64,000 bases of DNA from Vibrio sp. CAU 1672 (GCF_029223195.1 NZ_JARHUF010000006.1:51524-115523); one strand, 5' to 3'; shown: positions 36,558-47,078, counted from the first letter of the stretch. Numbers and translations are program-made. The notes: generated from the letters alone by a model not told the origin.

Positions 36558-36822
36558 AAAAAATTGAGAGCAAGCGGAGAACTTGCCCGTTTATTGTCGG
36601 GAGTCATGATTGCTGACACTTTAATCCCCATGTGAACGATGCAGAATCTAGCGATTTATAATAATTAAACAAGATAATGCAGTCGAAACAGCGTGGATTT
36701 GCATCTGTACGGTGAACAAGCCTCTAGAGACCAAAAAATTCTTCGGTTGGACAACATATCTGAAATGTATTGGACGGTTGTCGGACGGAACCCATTTATT
36801 CATTTTTGTAGGGGATTAGATT

Positions 36823-38112
36823 GTGACACGAATTATCGTTGTAGGCGGCGGCGCCGGTGGTCTGGAGCTGGCCACGAAACTGGGTCGCACATTAGGTCGC
36901 AAAAACCGAGCTCAAATCACTTTAGTTGACCGTAAGGCAAGCCACCTTTGGAAGCCACTGTTACATGAAGTGGCGACGGGGTCGCTTGATGAGGGGGTTG
37001 ATGCGCTAAGCTACCGTGCGCATGCTAAGAATCATGCGTTTGATTTTCAGATGGGCAGCTTGGAAAGTATTGATCGCGAGCGCAAGGTGATCGTGCTAAG
37101 CGAGTTGAAAGACGAACAGGGCGAGCTGCTGATGCCAAGGCGCGAACTGGAATATGACACTCTTGTTCTGGCGATTGGTTCAACTTCCAACGATTTTAAT
37201 ACTCCGGGTGTACGCGACAACTGTATTTTCCTGGATAGCCCGGAGCAGGCACACCGTTTCCGTACGGAAATGAATAATGAGTTTCTCAAGTTGCACGCCA
37301 AAAATGGCAATGGCACCGTCGATATTGCGATCGTCGGGGCAGGCGCGACAGGGGTGGAACTGTCAGCGGAGTTGCACAATGCTGTCAAAGAGTTGCGTAC
37401 TTACGGCTTTGGAGATTTGGATTCAAGTAAGCTAAATGTGACTTTGGTTGAGGCTGGTGAACGTATTCTTCCAGCCCTGCCGCCTCGTATATCTTCTGCT
37501 GCGCACCAGGAGCTGGTTAAACTGGGGGTCAATGTTCGTACGGCTACCATGGTAACTCAGGCTGACGCTGACGGACTGACGACCAAAGATGGCGATAAGA
37601 TCCCGGCACAAATCATGGTTTGGGCGGCAGGGATTAAAGCGCCGGACTTTATGAAGGACATCGCTGGCCTGGAGACCAACCGGATTAACCAACTGGTGGT
37701 CAAAGAGACCTTACAGACTACGCGTGATGACGACATTTTCGTGATTGGTGATTTGGCCCAGTGCACCCAGGCTGACGGCTCGTTTGTGCCACCCCGCGCT
37801 CAGGCTGCGCACCAAATGGCCACCCAGGCCTATAAGAACATTGTTGCTAAAATCAATGCTCGTGAACTGAAAGCGTATGTTTACAAGGATCATGGTTCTC
37901 TGGTCTCGCTCAGCCGATTCTCTACCGTTGGCAGTTTAATGGGTAACCTGACCAAGGGCTCAATGATGGTGGAAGGACGCATCGCCCGTGTGGTGTACAT
38001 TTCACTGTATCGGATGCATTTGATGGCGCTGCACGGGGTGTTCAAGACCGGTTTGATGATGCTGGTAGGGCGCATTAACCGAGTGTTAAGACCAAACCTG
38101 AAGCTGCACTAG
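36823..38112 (+). CDS. ndh: Type II NADH:quinone oxidoreductase
   Basis: 429-residue single-subunit NADH dehydrogenase that passes electrons from NADH to quinone without pumping protons. FAD-binding GGGAGGLE lies at about residues 8-15. The NADH Rossmann motif VGAGATGVE is near 170, and IFVIGDLAQ is near 305. The amphipathic C-terminus ([33 protein letters not shown]) anchors it to the membrane. The start is GTG with AGGGGA 7 bp upstream. Control by an FNR-like box is predicted. Confidence 0.95.
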   Translation: MTRIIVVGGGAGGLELATKLGRTLGRKNRAQITLVDRKASHLWKPLLHEVATGSLDEGVDALSYRAHAKNHAFDFQMGSLESIDRERKVIVLSELKDEQGELLMPRRELEYDTLVLAIGSTSNDFNTPGVRDNCIFLDSPEQAHRFRTEMNNEFLKLHAKNGNGTVDIAIVGAGATGVELSAELHNAVKELRTYGFGDLDSSKLNVTLVEAGERILPALPPRISSAAHQELVKLGVNVRTATMVTQADADGLTTKDGDKIPAQIMVWAAGIKAPDFMKDIAGLETNRINQLVVKETLQTTRDDDIFVIGDLAQCTQADGSFVPPRAQAAHQMATQAYKNIVAKINARELKAYVYKDHGSLVSLSRFSTVGSLMGNLTKGSMMVEGRIARVVYISLYRMHLMALHGVFKTGLMMLVGRINRVLRPNLKLH

Positions 38113-38134
38113 GCAACCTCTGATAAAGACAGGT

Positions 38135-38164
38135 AAACCACCGTCCGGCGGTGGTTTTTTTTTA
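38135..38164 (+). terminator. Terminator of ndh
   Basis: A 9-bp stem, AAACCACCG/CGGTGGTTT, with a 5-nt loop and a run of ten T that reaches into the stop codon of the convergent acetyltransferase gene. Confidence 0.93.
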
Positions 38165-38710
38165 TTCAATGTCGCTGGGTAATAAGCTGTAGACAAGGCC
38201 ATCTTTGGGTTGGCCGCGATAGATAAACCGGTGACGAGCGAGGGCTTCTTTTTTTGCGCCTAGCGCCTCAATCAGCGCCTGACTGGCAATATTTTGCGGA
38301 TCACATACAACTTCTAACCGGGTCAATCCCAGCTTAGCAAAACACAGCTCAGCCAATGCCGCCACTGCCTCGGACGCCAGGCCTTGTCGTTGGTATTGGT
38401 CGCCAACCCAGTAGCCAATGCTGGCCATATTAAAGGTTTGATAGAGCTCGTTGACTGCCACCATTCCAATCAGCGCGGCACTATCCCGTTGATACACGCC
38501 AAAACCAAAAGCCTCCATTCTAATCCAGTTAAGCCGGGTTGCCTGGATGAACTCCCCAGCCTGCTTGAGTGTGAAGTCTCCGTGACACCAATCGAGCCAC
38601 TGATGCAGCGACGGTGACTGACACACCAGTTGTTGCAGTTCTCGTGCTCTGTCGTTAGTGATGAGGCTTAACTTTAGGCGAGGGGTAATAATTTCGAAAT
38701 CTGGGTTCAT
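38162..38710 (-). CDS. GNAT family N-acetyltransferase, RimJ/RimL-like
   Basis: 182 residues from the ATG of MNPDFEII; a TTG extension adds only low-complexity sequence. The N-terminal ITPRLKLSLI is typical of the RimJ/RimL subgroup. The acetyl-CoA pyrophosphate loop is QRQGLASEAV, preceded by ASIGYWVG, and NIASQALIEALGAKKE forms the C-terminal motif. A protein N-terminal amine or a small molecule may be the target. It lies 75 bp after csiV on the same strand and may be the last gene of the mfd unit. Confidence 0.88.
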   Translation of the reverse strand: MNPDFEIITPRLKLSLITNDRARELQQLVCQSPSLHQWLDWCHGDFTLKQAGEFIQATRLNWIRMEAFGFGVYQRDSAALIGMVAVNELYQTFNMASIGYWVGDQYQRQGLASEAVAALAELCFAKLGLTRLEVVCDPQNIASQALIEALGAKKEALARHRFIYRGQPKDGLVYSLLPSDIE

Positions 38711-38785
38711 AACCTGTTGCTGTTTGCTTGAGGCGGAGAGTGCAGCCAATACTAAAAAGCGCAGCCAGAGGCTGCGCTTGGTGTT

Positions 38786-39577
38786 TTACTCCACACGTCT
38801 GACTTGGATAATCATACCCATCAGCGGGTTATCCAGGTAATGAGTCTCACCACTGCGCATGCGGCGTTTTTGTTCCATCCGATAACTTTTGAGGAATTTC
38901 TCTTCGGTGACGGTTGGGGCAATGTCAGCCAGATGACCTACTTGCACGGTGCTGTCGGACTCTTCCTGTACATTGATTTGATCTTCCGCCAGCGTAATTG
39001 GTTCAGTGGTGGTTTGATCCTCAATGTGGACTTCGCGCACACTTGGCTGGCGCAGATCTAAGGTTGTTTCAGCAAACAGGTAATGTTGTACGTAGATCTG
39101 TAGTTTGCCGTCCAGCTCGTACAAAGGGGCATCGATGGTTTGCTCAACAAAACCATCATCGGTAATGGCCGCGGTACTGCCGTGTTTTTCGCTGCCGTCA
39201 GCGTGGTACTGGTCAGAATAATCGTGCCCGCCCAAAATGCGGAAAACCGGGGCGCTGGCCCTGCCGCGATCATCCTGACGCCAGGCGATGTGGTTCAGCA
39301 CTTCAAAACCGGCATGGCGGTCAAGCTTCTCTTTCTGAGCGTTCAACTGGTAGTCAGAGGCCGGCAATAATGTCACCTCTTTGGACTGCAGATAGGCGTC
39401 ACTTTGCAGGCTGCCGACATTGCTCATTTCAATGGCTGGTAAATGATTTGGCCAGGACTCACTGGTATTTTCCGCGTCGACGTTACGTTTGAAGATGATC
39501 ACTTCGATATCAAACTGACGCTGTGCCCACGATGGCAGGGAAACACACAGAAGTAACAATGGGATCAGTATTCTCAT
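38786..39577 (-). CDS. csiV: CsiV family peptidoglycan-associated protein
   Basis: 263 residues with a clean Sec signal (cleavage after SLPSWA, residue 18) and an FDIEVIIFKRN start of the mature domain, typical of the CsiV/PF10972 family. In Vibrio cholerae, CsiV is a periplasmic peptidoglycan-binding protein needed with LpoA for PBP1a activity. An N-terminal beta domain (about 20-190) is followed by an acidic linker and a basic C-terminal tail (SYRMEQKRRMRSGETHYLDNP). It starts 7 bp after mfd, so the two are co-transcribed. Confidence 0.85.
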   Translation of the reverse strand: MRILIPLLLLCVSLPSWAQRQFDIEVIIFKRNVDAENTSESWPNHLPAIEMSNVGSLQSDAYLQSKEVTLLPASDYQLNAQKEKLDRHAGFEVLNHIAWRQDDRGRASAPVFRILGGHDYSDQYHADGSEKHGSTAAITDDGFVEQTIDAPLYELDGKLQIYVQHYLFAETTLDLRQPSVREVHIEDQTTTEPITLAEDQINVQEESDSTVQVGHLADIAPTVTEEKFLKSYRMEQKRRMRSGETHYLDNPLMGMIIQVRRVE

Positions 39578-39584
39578 TCGACAA

Positions 39585-42500
39585 TTAGCTCGTTGGTAAT
39601 AAATTTTGTTTAAACTCGTTCAGTAAGTTCTGGACAAACTGAATGCGCTTGCGCCGGTCTGCTAATGGTACGCTAAACTTGAACTTAGTTGGACCTTCCA
39701 TTGCAAATTTTTGCGGTTGCGACTGCAACAGTGTAACTAAGTAGGCCGGATTTATGTCAGCATCCGGGCAAAACTCAATAAATCCGCCTTTGTCATGGGC
39801 TTCAACTTTCTTGGCTTTCAGTTTAGCCGCGGCAAATTTAAGCTCTGAGACGGCGAGCAGATTTTTGGTGGCATCCGGCAGCAGGCCAAAGCGATCTATC
39901 AACTCTACTTTCAGCTCGGCTAACTCGTCGCTGTTGCTTATGCTGGCAATACGTTTGTACATTGATAAGCGCGTATTGACATCCGGGATGTAGTCGTCAG
40001 GCAACAGCGCCGGGATGCGCAGTTCCACTTCGGTCTGCTCGCGCAGCAGTTCATCCAATGAGGGCTCTTTGCCTTCTTTCAGTGCTTCAACGGCTTGCTC
40101 GAGCATTTCCATATACAGGGTAAAGCCGACCGATTGGATCTGGCCACTCTGTTCGTCGCCAAGTAACTCACCGGCCCCGCGGATTTCCAGGTCATGGGTG
40201 GCGAGAGTAAAGCCTGCACCTAAATCTTCCAGAGAGGCAATTGCATCCAGGCGTTTGATCGCGTCTTTGGTCATAGCTTTTGGATGAGGCGTGAGTAAGT
40301 ACGCGTAGGCCTGGTGGTGTGAGCGGCCAACCCGTCCGCGCAGCTGGTGTAGTTGGGCCAGGCCGAGGTGATCTGCCCGATCCATGATGATGGTGTTGGC
40401 GGTCGGAACGTCGATACCGGTTTCAATGATGGTGGTACACACCAACAGGTTAAAGCGTTGGTGGTAAAAATCGTTCATGATCCGTTCCAGTTCGCGTTCG
40501 CGCATCTGACCATGTGCGACCGTGACCCGGGCTTCGGGGATAAGTTTCTGCAGTTCTTCGGCGGTTTTTTCGATAGTCTCGACCTGGTTGTGTAAGAAGT
40601 ACACCTGCCCACCGCGCATGATTTCACGCAGGACCGCTTCGCGGATAACGGCATCTTCAGACTGACGAACAAAGGTTTTGATCGCCAGGCGGCGTGCTGG
40701 CGGTGTGGCAATGATCGACAGGTCACGCATACCGCTCATCGCCATATTCAGCGTTCGCGGGATCGGCGTTGCGGTCAGGGTGAGAATGTCCACATCGGCG
40801 CGCATCGCTTTGACTTTCTCCTTCTGGCGGACGCCAAAGCGGTGCTCTTCGTCGACGATCAACAGGCCTAGGTCCTTAAAGCGGATATCACTTGATAACA
40901 GCTTGTGCGTCCCGACCACAATGTCCACTTTGCCATCCGCCACATCCTGCATGATTTGTTTCTGCTCTTTGGCCGATTTAAAGCGTGAGAGTACTTCAAC
41001 GCGGATCGGCAGATTGGCGAAGCGATCGCGGAAATTTTCGAAATGTTGTTGGGCGAGCAGGGTGGTGGGAACCAGCACTGCGACTTGTTTGCTGTTATCG
41101 GTCGCGACAAAGGCTGCCCGCATGGCCACTTCGGTTTTACCAAAGCCCACGTCACCACATACCAGGCGGTCCATGGCTTTGTCCTGGCACATGTCAGACA
41201 GTACCGCATTGATGGCCATGGCCTGGTCGTCGGTTTCTTCAAACGGGAAGGTCGCTTTGAATGTGGCGTACTGGCCGCGATCCAGGGCAAATTTATGGCC
41301 GGGCTTGAGCTCTCGCTTAGCGTACACATCCAGCAGTTCAGCTGCCACGTCACGCACTTTTTCTGCTGCTTTGCGGCGGGCTTTAGCCCACGTTTCCCCG
41401 CCCAGTTTATGCAGCGGGGCACTCTCTTCTGCTCCGCCGGAGTAGCGACTGATCAGATTCAGAGAAGAAACCGGAACGTAAAGCTTGGCGTCGTTTTGGT
41501 ACTCCAGCGTCACGTATTCGGTTTTCATTCCCCCGGCCTCAAGGGTCTGCAGGCCAATATAGCGGCCAATGCCATGATCAATATGCACGACTGGTTGACC
41601 GGGTTTTAACTCGGCCAGGTGCCGGATGATGGTATCGCTATTGACTGCCCGCTTGTCTTTGCGCCGGCGCTGAATCACGCGATCGCCCAGCAGGTCGCTT
41701 TCACAGATCAGGGCAAAGTTGAGCTGATTGTGGATAAAACCATGTTCTGCTGCGCCAATGACCAGGCTCAGCCGATCGGTTGAGTCGAGAGCCTGATAGA
41801 GTGAAGCGTGAACCACCGGGCGCATTTTGATCCCTTGCAGCAGTTCGGTCAGCGCTTCGCGGCGGCCTTCGGACTCGACAGAAAAGACAATCTTGCCGCC
41901 AAACTGCTCGCTGAACTGGCGGATTCTCGCTAGTGGCTCTTTGTTTTGCTGTTGTACACCTAATTCGGTCAGTGGCTGGACATCCAGGTTCTGGCGTCCG
42001 GCGCGTTGGGTGATCTTCTCAACACTTAGCTGGGCTTGGGGCAACTGTTTAAACTGACTAAACAGCTCATCTTTTTTCAGCCACAGTTCATGCGGCGCGA
42101 GCAGTGGGCGCAGCGGGTCAACTTTCTTCTGCTCAAAGCGGTACTCGACATCAGTTAAAAAGTTGTCGACGGCTGTTTCGATATCACCAAAAGTGATCAG
42201 TTGTGTATCATCCGGCAAGTAATCGAACAGGGTTTCGGTGTGGTCAAAAAACAGCGACTGCCAATATTCAATACCTGCCGGCCAGGTCCGTTTGGTGACC
42301 TGCATGTAGATCGATTCAGGCTCACGGCGAGCTTCGAAGTGGCTGCGCCAACGAGTGCGAAACTCTTCGATGGCGTGTTGTGTGGTGGGAAACTCATGCG
42401 CCGGGAGCAGTTGGATTTGCTGAATATCTTCTATCGAGCGTTGATTCTCCGGATCAAAAGTACGGATGGTATCGATCTCATCATCAAAAAAATCAATACG

Positions 42501-43046
42501 GTAGGGATCCTGGCTACCCATCGGGAAAAGATCCAGAATGGAGCCGCGGCTGGCATATTCGCCGGGGCCGAAGACTTGATCAACATGCCGATAACCGGAG
42601 TTTTCCAGTTGAACGCGCAGTTTTTCCAGTGAAAACTGGTCGCCGGTTTTGACCATCAGGGTATGCTGGAGCAAGAACTCGCGCGGAGACTGGCGCTGCA
42701 TGACCGTGCTGACCGGTACAATGGTGATCCCGCTGCGCTGCTGAGGTAACTGATACAGGCGGGCGATCCGTTCAGAGATAACCTCTTGATGCGGCGAAAA
42801 ATTGTCGTACGGTAAGGTTTCCCAGTCCGGGAACAACCCGACGGGCTGATCAGTAAACTGTTCAATTTCAGCCTGTAGCTTCAGCGCGACCTGTGGGTCG
42901 GGTACCACGAGCAATGAGTGGCTTGTATGCTGTTTGGCCAGCTCGGCGATCGCCAAAGGTAAAGAGGCTCCCGGTAGGTTACCGAGTTGTTTTTTGTCGC
43001 CACGCTCAGTCGGGTTGGTGACGGAAAGAATGCTTGCTTGAGTCAT
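39585..43046 (-). CDS. mfd: Transcription-repair coupling factor
   Basis: 1153 residues against 1148 in Escherichia coli. It removes RNA polymerase stalled at lesions and recruits UvrA. The UvrB-like N-terminus contains FPDWETLPYDNFSPHQ. The RNA polymerase interaction domain is near 480-560 (VVHIDHGIGRYIGL). RecG-like helicase motifs follow: Walker A GDVGFGKTEVAMRAA (about residue 620-635), the DEEHRFG box, TATPIPRTL and the LHQLRGRVGR motif VI. The C-terminal UvrA-masking domain is complete. It lies 5 bp after a PilZ gene and 7 bp before csiV. Confidence 0.97.
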   Translation of the reverse strand: MTQASILSVTNPTERGDKKQLGNLPGASLPLAIAELAKQHTSHSLLVVPDPQVALKLQAEIEQFTDQPVGLFPDWETLPYDNFSPHQEVISERIARLYQLPQQRSGITIVPVSTVMQRQSPREFLLQHTLMVKTGDQFSLEKLRVQLENSGYRHVDQVFGPGEYASRGSILDLFPMGSQDPYRIDFFDDEIDTIRTFDPENQRSIEDIQQIQLLPAHEFPTTQHAIEEFRTRWRSHFEARREPESIYMQVTKRTWPAGIEYWQSLFFDHTETLFDYLPDDTQLITFGDIETAVDNFLTDVEYRFEQKKVDPLRPLLAPHELWLKKDELFSQFKQLPQAQLSVEKITQRAGRQNLDVQPLTELGVQQQNKEPLARIRQFSEQFGGKIVFSVESEGRREALTELLQGIKMRPVVHASLYQALDSTDRLSLVIGAAEHGFIHNQLNFALICESDLLGDRVIQRRRKDKRAVNSDTIIRHLAELKPGQPVVHIDHGIGRYIGLQTLEAGGMKTEYVTLEYQNDAKLYVPVSSLNLISRYSGGAEESAPLHKLGGETWAKARRKAAEKVRDVAAELLDVYAKRELKPGHKFALDRGQYATFKATFPFEETDDQAMAINAVLSDMCQDKAMDRLVCGDVGFGKTEVAMRAAFVATDNSKQVAVLVPTTLLAQQHFENFRDRFANLPIRVEVLSRFKSAKEQKQIMQDVADGKVDIVVGTHKLLSSDIRFKDLGLLIVDEEHRFGVRQKEKVKAMRADVDILTLTATPIPRTLNMAMSGMRDLSIIATPPARRLAIKTFVRQSEDAVIREAVLREIMRGGQVYFLHNQVETIEKTAEELQKLIPEARVTVAHGQMRERELERIMNDFYHQRFNLLVCTTIIETGIDVPTANTIIMDRADHLGLAQLHQLRGRVGRSHHQAYAYLLTPHPKAMTKDAIKRLDAIASLEDLGAGFTLATHDLEIRGAGELLGDEQSGQIQSVGFTLYMEMLEQAVEALKEGKEPSLDELLREQTEVELRIPALLPDDYIPDVNTRLSMYKRIASISNSDELAELKVELIDRFGLLPDATKNLLAVSELKFAAAKLKAKKVEAHDKGGFIEFCPDADINPAYLVTLLQSQPQKFAMEGPTKFKFSVPLADRRKRIQFVQNLLNEFKQNLLPTS

Positions 43047-43051
43047 GGTGA

Positions 43052-43621
43052 TTATTTGTTGTCCCGCTCCAGTGAGCGTTGGCGTAATAGTTTTTGTTGT
43101 TGATACAAAGCGGCTTTGATCAGTAAATCCTGATCGCTGTCCCGGATCATTTTGTAATGTAGTGTGATGTCATAGCCGTGTTCGCTGGCGACGCACCCGG
43201 AAACCTGTGCGTAACAGTAAATGGCAGCGGCAGGTTGGTCGAGGAAGATTTTGAGCCGAACCAACTGCTGCTCACCCAGGGAGTGCGGTGCATGGTAACT
43301 CAGTTGGCTGGCACCAAACTGAGTGGTGTTAAAACGTAATGACGTGTCATCTTGCTGGGATAGCATGAAGCTGAGCAGCAGGTTAAGCTTGGCATTCTGG
43401 GTATCCAGCAGGCTGATGACACTTTTGAGCTCTTTGTTTTTCAGTTCAGTGCGAGCTTGTTCAGCCAGAAGATCTAAGTGACTGAACTCACTGGCAACGA
43501 TAAAGGGAGCGGGGATCTCTGCGGTAAAGGTGCTTTTATCTGGCAGAGCAAAGTCGTTCTCCAGCGCCTCCACGTTAATGGTGAGGCTGTGGTGTACCGT
43601 AAAGTATTCTTGCTCTGTCAT
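43052..43621 (-). CDS. PilZ-like protein with degenerate c-di-GMP motifs (PlzB type)
   Basis: 189 residues from the ATG of MTEQEYF, which follows AGGA; a TTG extension was rejected. The C-terminal half has the beta-strand pattern of PilZ, but RFNTTQFGASQLSY stands where the DxSxxG motif belongs and no RxxxR is seen. Binding of c-di-GMP is therefore doubtful. The position next to mfd matches Vibrio cholerae VC1885 (PlzB), which is also reported not to bind it. The N-terminal half is helical and may be a YcgR-N-like or partner-binding region. Confidence 0.75.
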   Translation of the reverse strand: MTEQEYFTVHHSLTINVEALENDFALPDKSTFTAEIPAPFIVASEFSHLDLLAEQARTELKNKELKSVISLLDTQNAKLNLLLSFMLSQQDDTSLRFNTTQFGASQLSYHAPHSLGEQQLVRLKIFLDQPAAAIYCYAQVSGCVASEHGYDITLHYKMIRDSDQDLLIKAALYQQQKLLRQRSLERDNK

Positions 43622-43881
43622 AATGGGTGTCCTGTTGCCAAGCGAGCGCTCTCTGATGCGATAAGCTTGCGAAGATAAGGCATTGATTATCGACAACTGG
43701 GTCAACTAATCAAGTTTACCCGCCGTTGAGGGTGAACTTTCTGCGTTAAATGCGAACATATTGCATGTCGTTGACAAATTTAGTGATTCTCTTGTCATGT
43801 TCACTCACAGAGTAGGGTAAGATACTTGCTAAAGTTTAGCACTAACCATTTTGAATAAGAAAACCCGTTGGTTTGTCATCT

Positions 43882-45090
43882 ATGTATCATCCAGTCTCTT
43901 TATTTATCGGCTTTCGCTATCTTCGCGGGCGTTCGGGCGATCGTTTCAGTCGGTTTGTCTCCTATATGTCTACCGCAGGTATCACCATCGGTGTGATGGC
44001 GCTGGTTACAGTCCTGTCGGTTATGAATGGCTTTGAGGGCCAGTTAAAGGAGCGCATTCTCGGGGTGTTGCCCCATGCGGTCATTACACAGAACAATGGT
44101 AAAACGCCGCTGTCAGAGTCCGCTCCGGTATTTGTACGGGAAATGTCTCCGCTGGCTGAACCAGAGCCGGTAGTTCGTGGCGAGGCCGTGATCCAGAGCG
44201 CGGCGCAGCTGAGCGCCGGGTATTTGCTCGGAATTGAGCCGCAAACGGATGACCCGATTGGTCATCATCTGATCGCGGGTCGCATGTCGGCGCTTGAATC
44301 CGGTGAATACAACTTATTTCTCGGACATAGCCTGGCTCGCTCGCTCAAAGTTTCAATGGGCGACAAAGTTCGCCTGATGGTCACTAATGCAACTCAGTTT
44401 ACCCCATTTGGACGCATTCCCAGCCAGCGTAACTTTACGGTTGCTGGAATTTTTAATACTGGCTCCGACGTCGATGCTCAGTTGATGGTTGTGAATATGA
44501 ACGACGCCGCTAAGCTGATGCGTCTGCCTAAACAGACGGTGTCTGGCTGGCGGGTGTTTTTTCCGGACCCATTTATGGTTACAGCGTATGCCGATGCACC
44601 TTTGCCTGCGGGCTGGCAGTGGCATGACTGGCGTGAGCAACGCGGTGAGCTGTTCCAGGCGGTCAAAATGGAAAAGAACATGATGGGGTTAATGCTGGGG
44701 CTGATCGTCGGTGTGGCGGCGTTTAATATCATTTCTGCTTTGATCATGGTGGTGATGGAAAAGCAAGCTGAAGTCGCGATCCTGAAAACCCAAGGTATGA
44801 CTCAGGGACAAGTGATGAGTATTTTTATGGTACAAGGCGCGAGCAGTGGCGTAATTGGCGCTGTCGTTGGCGGCTTGGCCGGGATAGTGTTATCACTGAA
44901 TCTGAATGCCATTCTTGAGTCTGCCGGCGTGGCGCTGTTTTCCTATGGCGGCCACCTGCCGATAGAGATTGATCCGCTGCAAATTTTATTGGTCGTGGTG
45001 CTGGCGATTAGCCTGAGTTTGGCGGCGACCCTTTATCCTTCCTACCGAGCATCTTCTGTGCAACCTGCTGAGGCACTTCGTTATGAGTAA
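43882..45090 (+). CDS. lolC: Lipoprotein-releasing system membrane subunit LolC
   Basis: 402 residues from [17 protein letters not shown], which matches family N-termini; a TTG 9 bp upstream is less likely. TM1 follows at about 22-45, the periplasmic domain at about 46-255 includes the LolA-binding hook region ([11 protein letters not shown]), and three C-terminal helices end in PAEALRYE. With LolE and LolD it extracts mature lipoproteins from the inner membrane for LolA. It overlaps lolD by 8 bp. Confidence 0.95.
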   Translation: MYHPVSLFIGFRYLRGRSGDRFSRFVSYMSTAGITIGVMALVTVLSVMNGFEGQLKERILGVLPHAVITQNNGKTPLSESAPVFVREMSPLAEPEPVVRGEAVIQSAAQLSAGYLLGIEPQTDDPIGHHLIAGRMSALESGEYNLFLGHSLARSLKVSMGDKVRLMVTNATQFTPFGRIPSQRNFTVAGIFNTGSDVDAQLMVVNMNDAAKLMRLPKQTVSGWRVFFPDPFMVTAYADAPLPAGWQWHDWREQRGELFQAVKMEKNMMGLMLGLIVGVAAFNIISALIMVVMEKQAEVAILKTQGMTQGQVMSIFMVQGASSGVIGAVVGGLAGIVLSLNLNAILESAGVALFSYGGHLPIEIDPLQILLVVVLAISLSLAATLYPSYRASSVQPAEALRYE

Positions 45091-45778
45091 GTTATTAGAA
45101 TGTCGCGATATTCGTAAAATCTACCGTGAAGGAAAGTTAGATACTGAAGTCTTGCGGGGTGTGAGTTTTGACCTGGAAAAAGGGGAGCTGGTGTCGATTG
45201 TCGGTTCTTCCGGTTCGGGAAAAAGTACCTTACTGCATATCCTGGGCGCGCTTGACGACGCGACTGAGGGGCAAGTCCGCTTTCTTGAGCAAAACCTAGC
45301 CATGTTAACCTCGAACAAACAAGCGGCACTGCGCAATAAGCACCTTGGTTTTGTGTATCAGTTTCATCATCTGCTGGCTGATTTTACCGCGTTGGAAAAC
45401 GTCGCTATGCCTTTGTTGATTGGTGGGGTTAAACCTCAGCAGGCTAAGCAGGCGGCACAGGAATTACTGGCGAAAGTTGGCCTGAACCATCGCATGGATC
45501 ACCGACCATCAGAGTTGTCCGGCGGAGAACGTCAACGTGTTGCCATTGCCCGCGCTTTGGTCAATAAGCCTGATTTGGTGCTGGCCGATGAGCCCACCGG
45601 GAATCTGGACCACAGCACCGCGCTGGCGATTTATGACTTGATGCGCGAACTTAATCGTGAGTCCAACATTGCATTTTTAGTCGTGACCCATGATAACGAG
45701 TTGGCGGCGAAAATGGATCGTCAAATGCATATGCAAGATGGCCTGCTGGTCAGCCGTACCAGTCAGGCTGGCGCATAA
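45083..45778 (+). CDS. lolD: Lipoprotein-releasing system ATPase LolD
   Basis: 231-residue ABC ATPase. Walker A is [11 protein letters not shown] (about 42-52), Q-loop [13 protein letters not shown], signature LSGGERQRV, Walker [12 protein letters not shown], and the H-loop VVTHD. It powers lipoprotein extraction by LolCE at the inner membrane. It begins inside the end of lolC and is 14 bp before lolE, so the three genes are one operon. Confidence 0.97.
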   Translation: MSKLLECRDIRKIYREGKLDTEVLRGVSFDLEKGELVSIVGSSGSGKSTLLHILGALDDATEGQVRFLEQNLAMLTSNKQAALRNKHLGFVYQFHHLLADFTALENVAMPLLIGGVKPQQAKQAAQELLAKVGLNHRMDHRPSELSGGERQRVAIARALVNKPDLVLADEPTGNLDHSTALAIYDLMRELNRESNIAFLVVTHDNELAAKMDRQMHMQDGLLVSRTSQAGA

Positions 45779-45792
45779 TTGGGGAGTATAAC

Positions 45793-47037
45793 GTGTTTTC
45801 ATCTTTAGCTTTGATGATTGGCGGCCGGTTTAGCCGCACAAAAAAGCGTAATAAAATGGTGTCCTTTATCTCGCTGTCTTCCACCATCGGGATTGCTGTT
45901 GGTGTTGCCGTGATCATCATCGGCTTGTCGGCGATGAACGGATTTGAACGGGAACTGCAGTCACGGGTGTTATCGGTGATCCCCCATGCCGAGCTGGAAG
46001 GGGTAAATGGCCCGTTGCTCAACTACACGCAGACCATGAAGCAGGCGATCAGTCACGCCAATGTGATTGCTGCTGCACCCTACATTCGTTTTACTGGTTT
46101 GGCAGAAAAAGGCGCGAAACTCAAAGCGATTGAAGTGCGTGGTGTTGATCCTGCCTTTGAGCAGGCGGTCTCCAATATGGCTGATTTTATCGATCCAGTC
46201 GCTTGGCAAGATTTTACCCCCGGGCAGCAGCAGGTGATCTTAGGCCGCGGTGTCGCCGAACAGCTGGACGTCGAGGCGGGAGAGTATGTGACCCTGATGA
46301 TCCCGCAATCCGGAGCCACCAATAAAGTACAGGCCCCGAAGCGGGTCAGGGTGAAAGTGGCGGGTTTTCTTACCTTAAATGGTCAAATTGACCACGCCCT
46401 GGCATTAGTGCCTTTATCTGATGCACAGCAGTATGCCAGATTAGGTCAGGGGGTGACGGGAGTAGCGCTTAAAACGGATGATGTGCTCAATGCTCCTTCG
46501 ATAGTTCGTTCGGTCGGCAGTATGATTGATGACTATGTCTACCTGCGCAGTTGGCAGCAACAGTTTGGTTTTTTGTATCGGGATATTCAATTGGTGCGGA
46601 CGATCATGTATCTGGTGATGGTGCTGGTCATCGGTGTGGCGTGTTTTAATATTGTTTCGACATTAATGATGGCGGTTAAAGACCGGGCAGCGGAAATTGC
46701 CATCCTGCGCACCATGGGAGCCAAAGACGGTTTAATTAAGCGGATATTTGTCTGGCAGGGGGTCTTTTCTGGTGTGTTGGGCAGCGTTGCCGGCAGTGTG
46801 GCCGGGGTGCTGACTGCACTGAACTTGACCACGCTGATTAAAGGTCTGGAGCATTTGATTGGCCACCAGTTTTTATCTGGTGATATTTATTTTGTTGATT
46901 TTTTGCCCTCCCAGTTGCTTTGGCCGGATGTGATGTTGGTGTCGGTCACCGCAATCATACTCAGCCTGCTTGCTACCTGGTACCCGGCTTCTCGTGCGGC
47001 TAAGCTCAACCCCGCCAGTGTCCTTAGTGCAAAGTAA
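45793..47037 (+). CDS. lolE: Lipoprotein-releasing system membrane subunit LolE
   Basis: 414 residues starting at GTG. SLALMIGGRFSRTKKRNKMVSFISLSSTIGIAVGVAVIIIGLSAMNGFERELQ-type sequence is split here by position: the MIGGRFSR start and NGFERELQ at about 51-58 are conserved. One N-terminal helix, a periplasmic domain (about 45-265) and three C-terminal helices ending in AAKLNPASVLSAK. It receives lipoproteins in the LolCDE complex. It ends at a strong terminator. Confidence 0.95.
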   Translation: MFSSLALMIGGRFSRTKKRNKMVSFISLSSTIGIAVGVAVIIIGLSAMNGFERELQSRVLSVIPHAELEGVNGPLLNYTQTMKQAISHANVIAAAPYIRFTGLAEKGAKLKAIEVRGVDPAFEQAVSNMADFIDPVAWQDFTPGQQQVILGRGVAEQLDVEAGEYVTLMIPQSGATNKVQAPKRVRVKVAGFLTLNGQIDHALALVPLSDAQQYARLGQGVTGVALKTDDVLNAPSIVRSVGSMIDDYVYLRSWQQQFGFLYRDIQLVRTIMYLVMVLVIGVACFNIVSTLMMAVKDRAAEIAILRTMGAKDGLIKRIFVWQGVFSGVLGSVAGSVAGVLTALNLTTLIKGLEHLIGHQFLSGDIYFVDFLPSQLLWPDVMLVSVTAIILSLLATWYPASRAAKLNPASVLSAK

Positions 47038-47050
47038 ACTCTTCCAATAG

Positions 47051-47078
47051 AAAAAGGACCGCGATGCGGTCCTTTTTT
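47051..47078 (+). terminator. Terminator of lolCDE
   Basis: A 12-bp stem, AAAAAGGACCGC/GCGGTCCTTTTT, with loop GAT and extra T. Confidence 0.95.

Larger units (their letters stand above)
36299..36822. other. Long gap and leader before ndh
   Basis: 524 bp without a gene. It holds two hairpins after ycfP (36308-36330 and 36346-36373), a strong promoter at 36498-36525, an AT-rich palindrome and FNR-like box at 36532-36557, and about 290 nt of leader with GCAAG/CTTGC and CCCG/CGGG pairings near 36571-36605. Confidence 0.7.

Noticed and set aside
43622-43705. TTG-started extension of the PilZ-like gene
   Set aside because: No ribosome site; the family-like start is ATG 43621.
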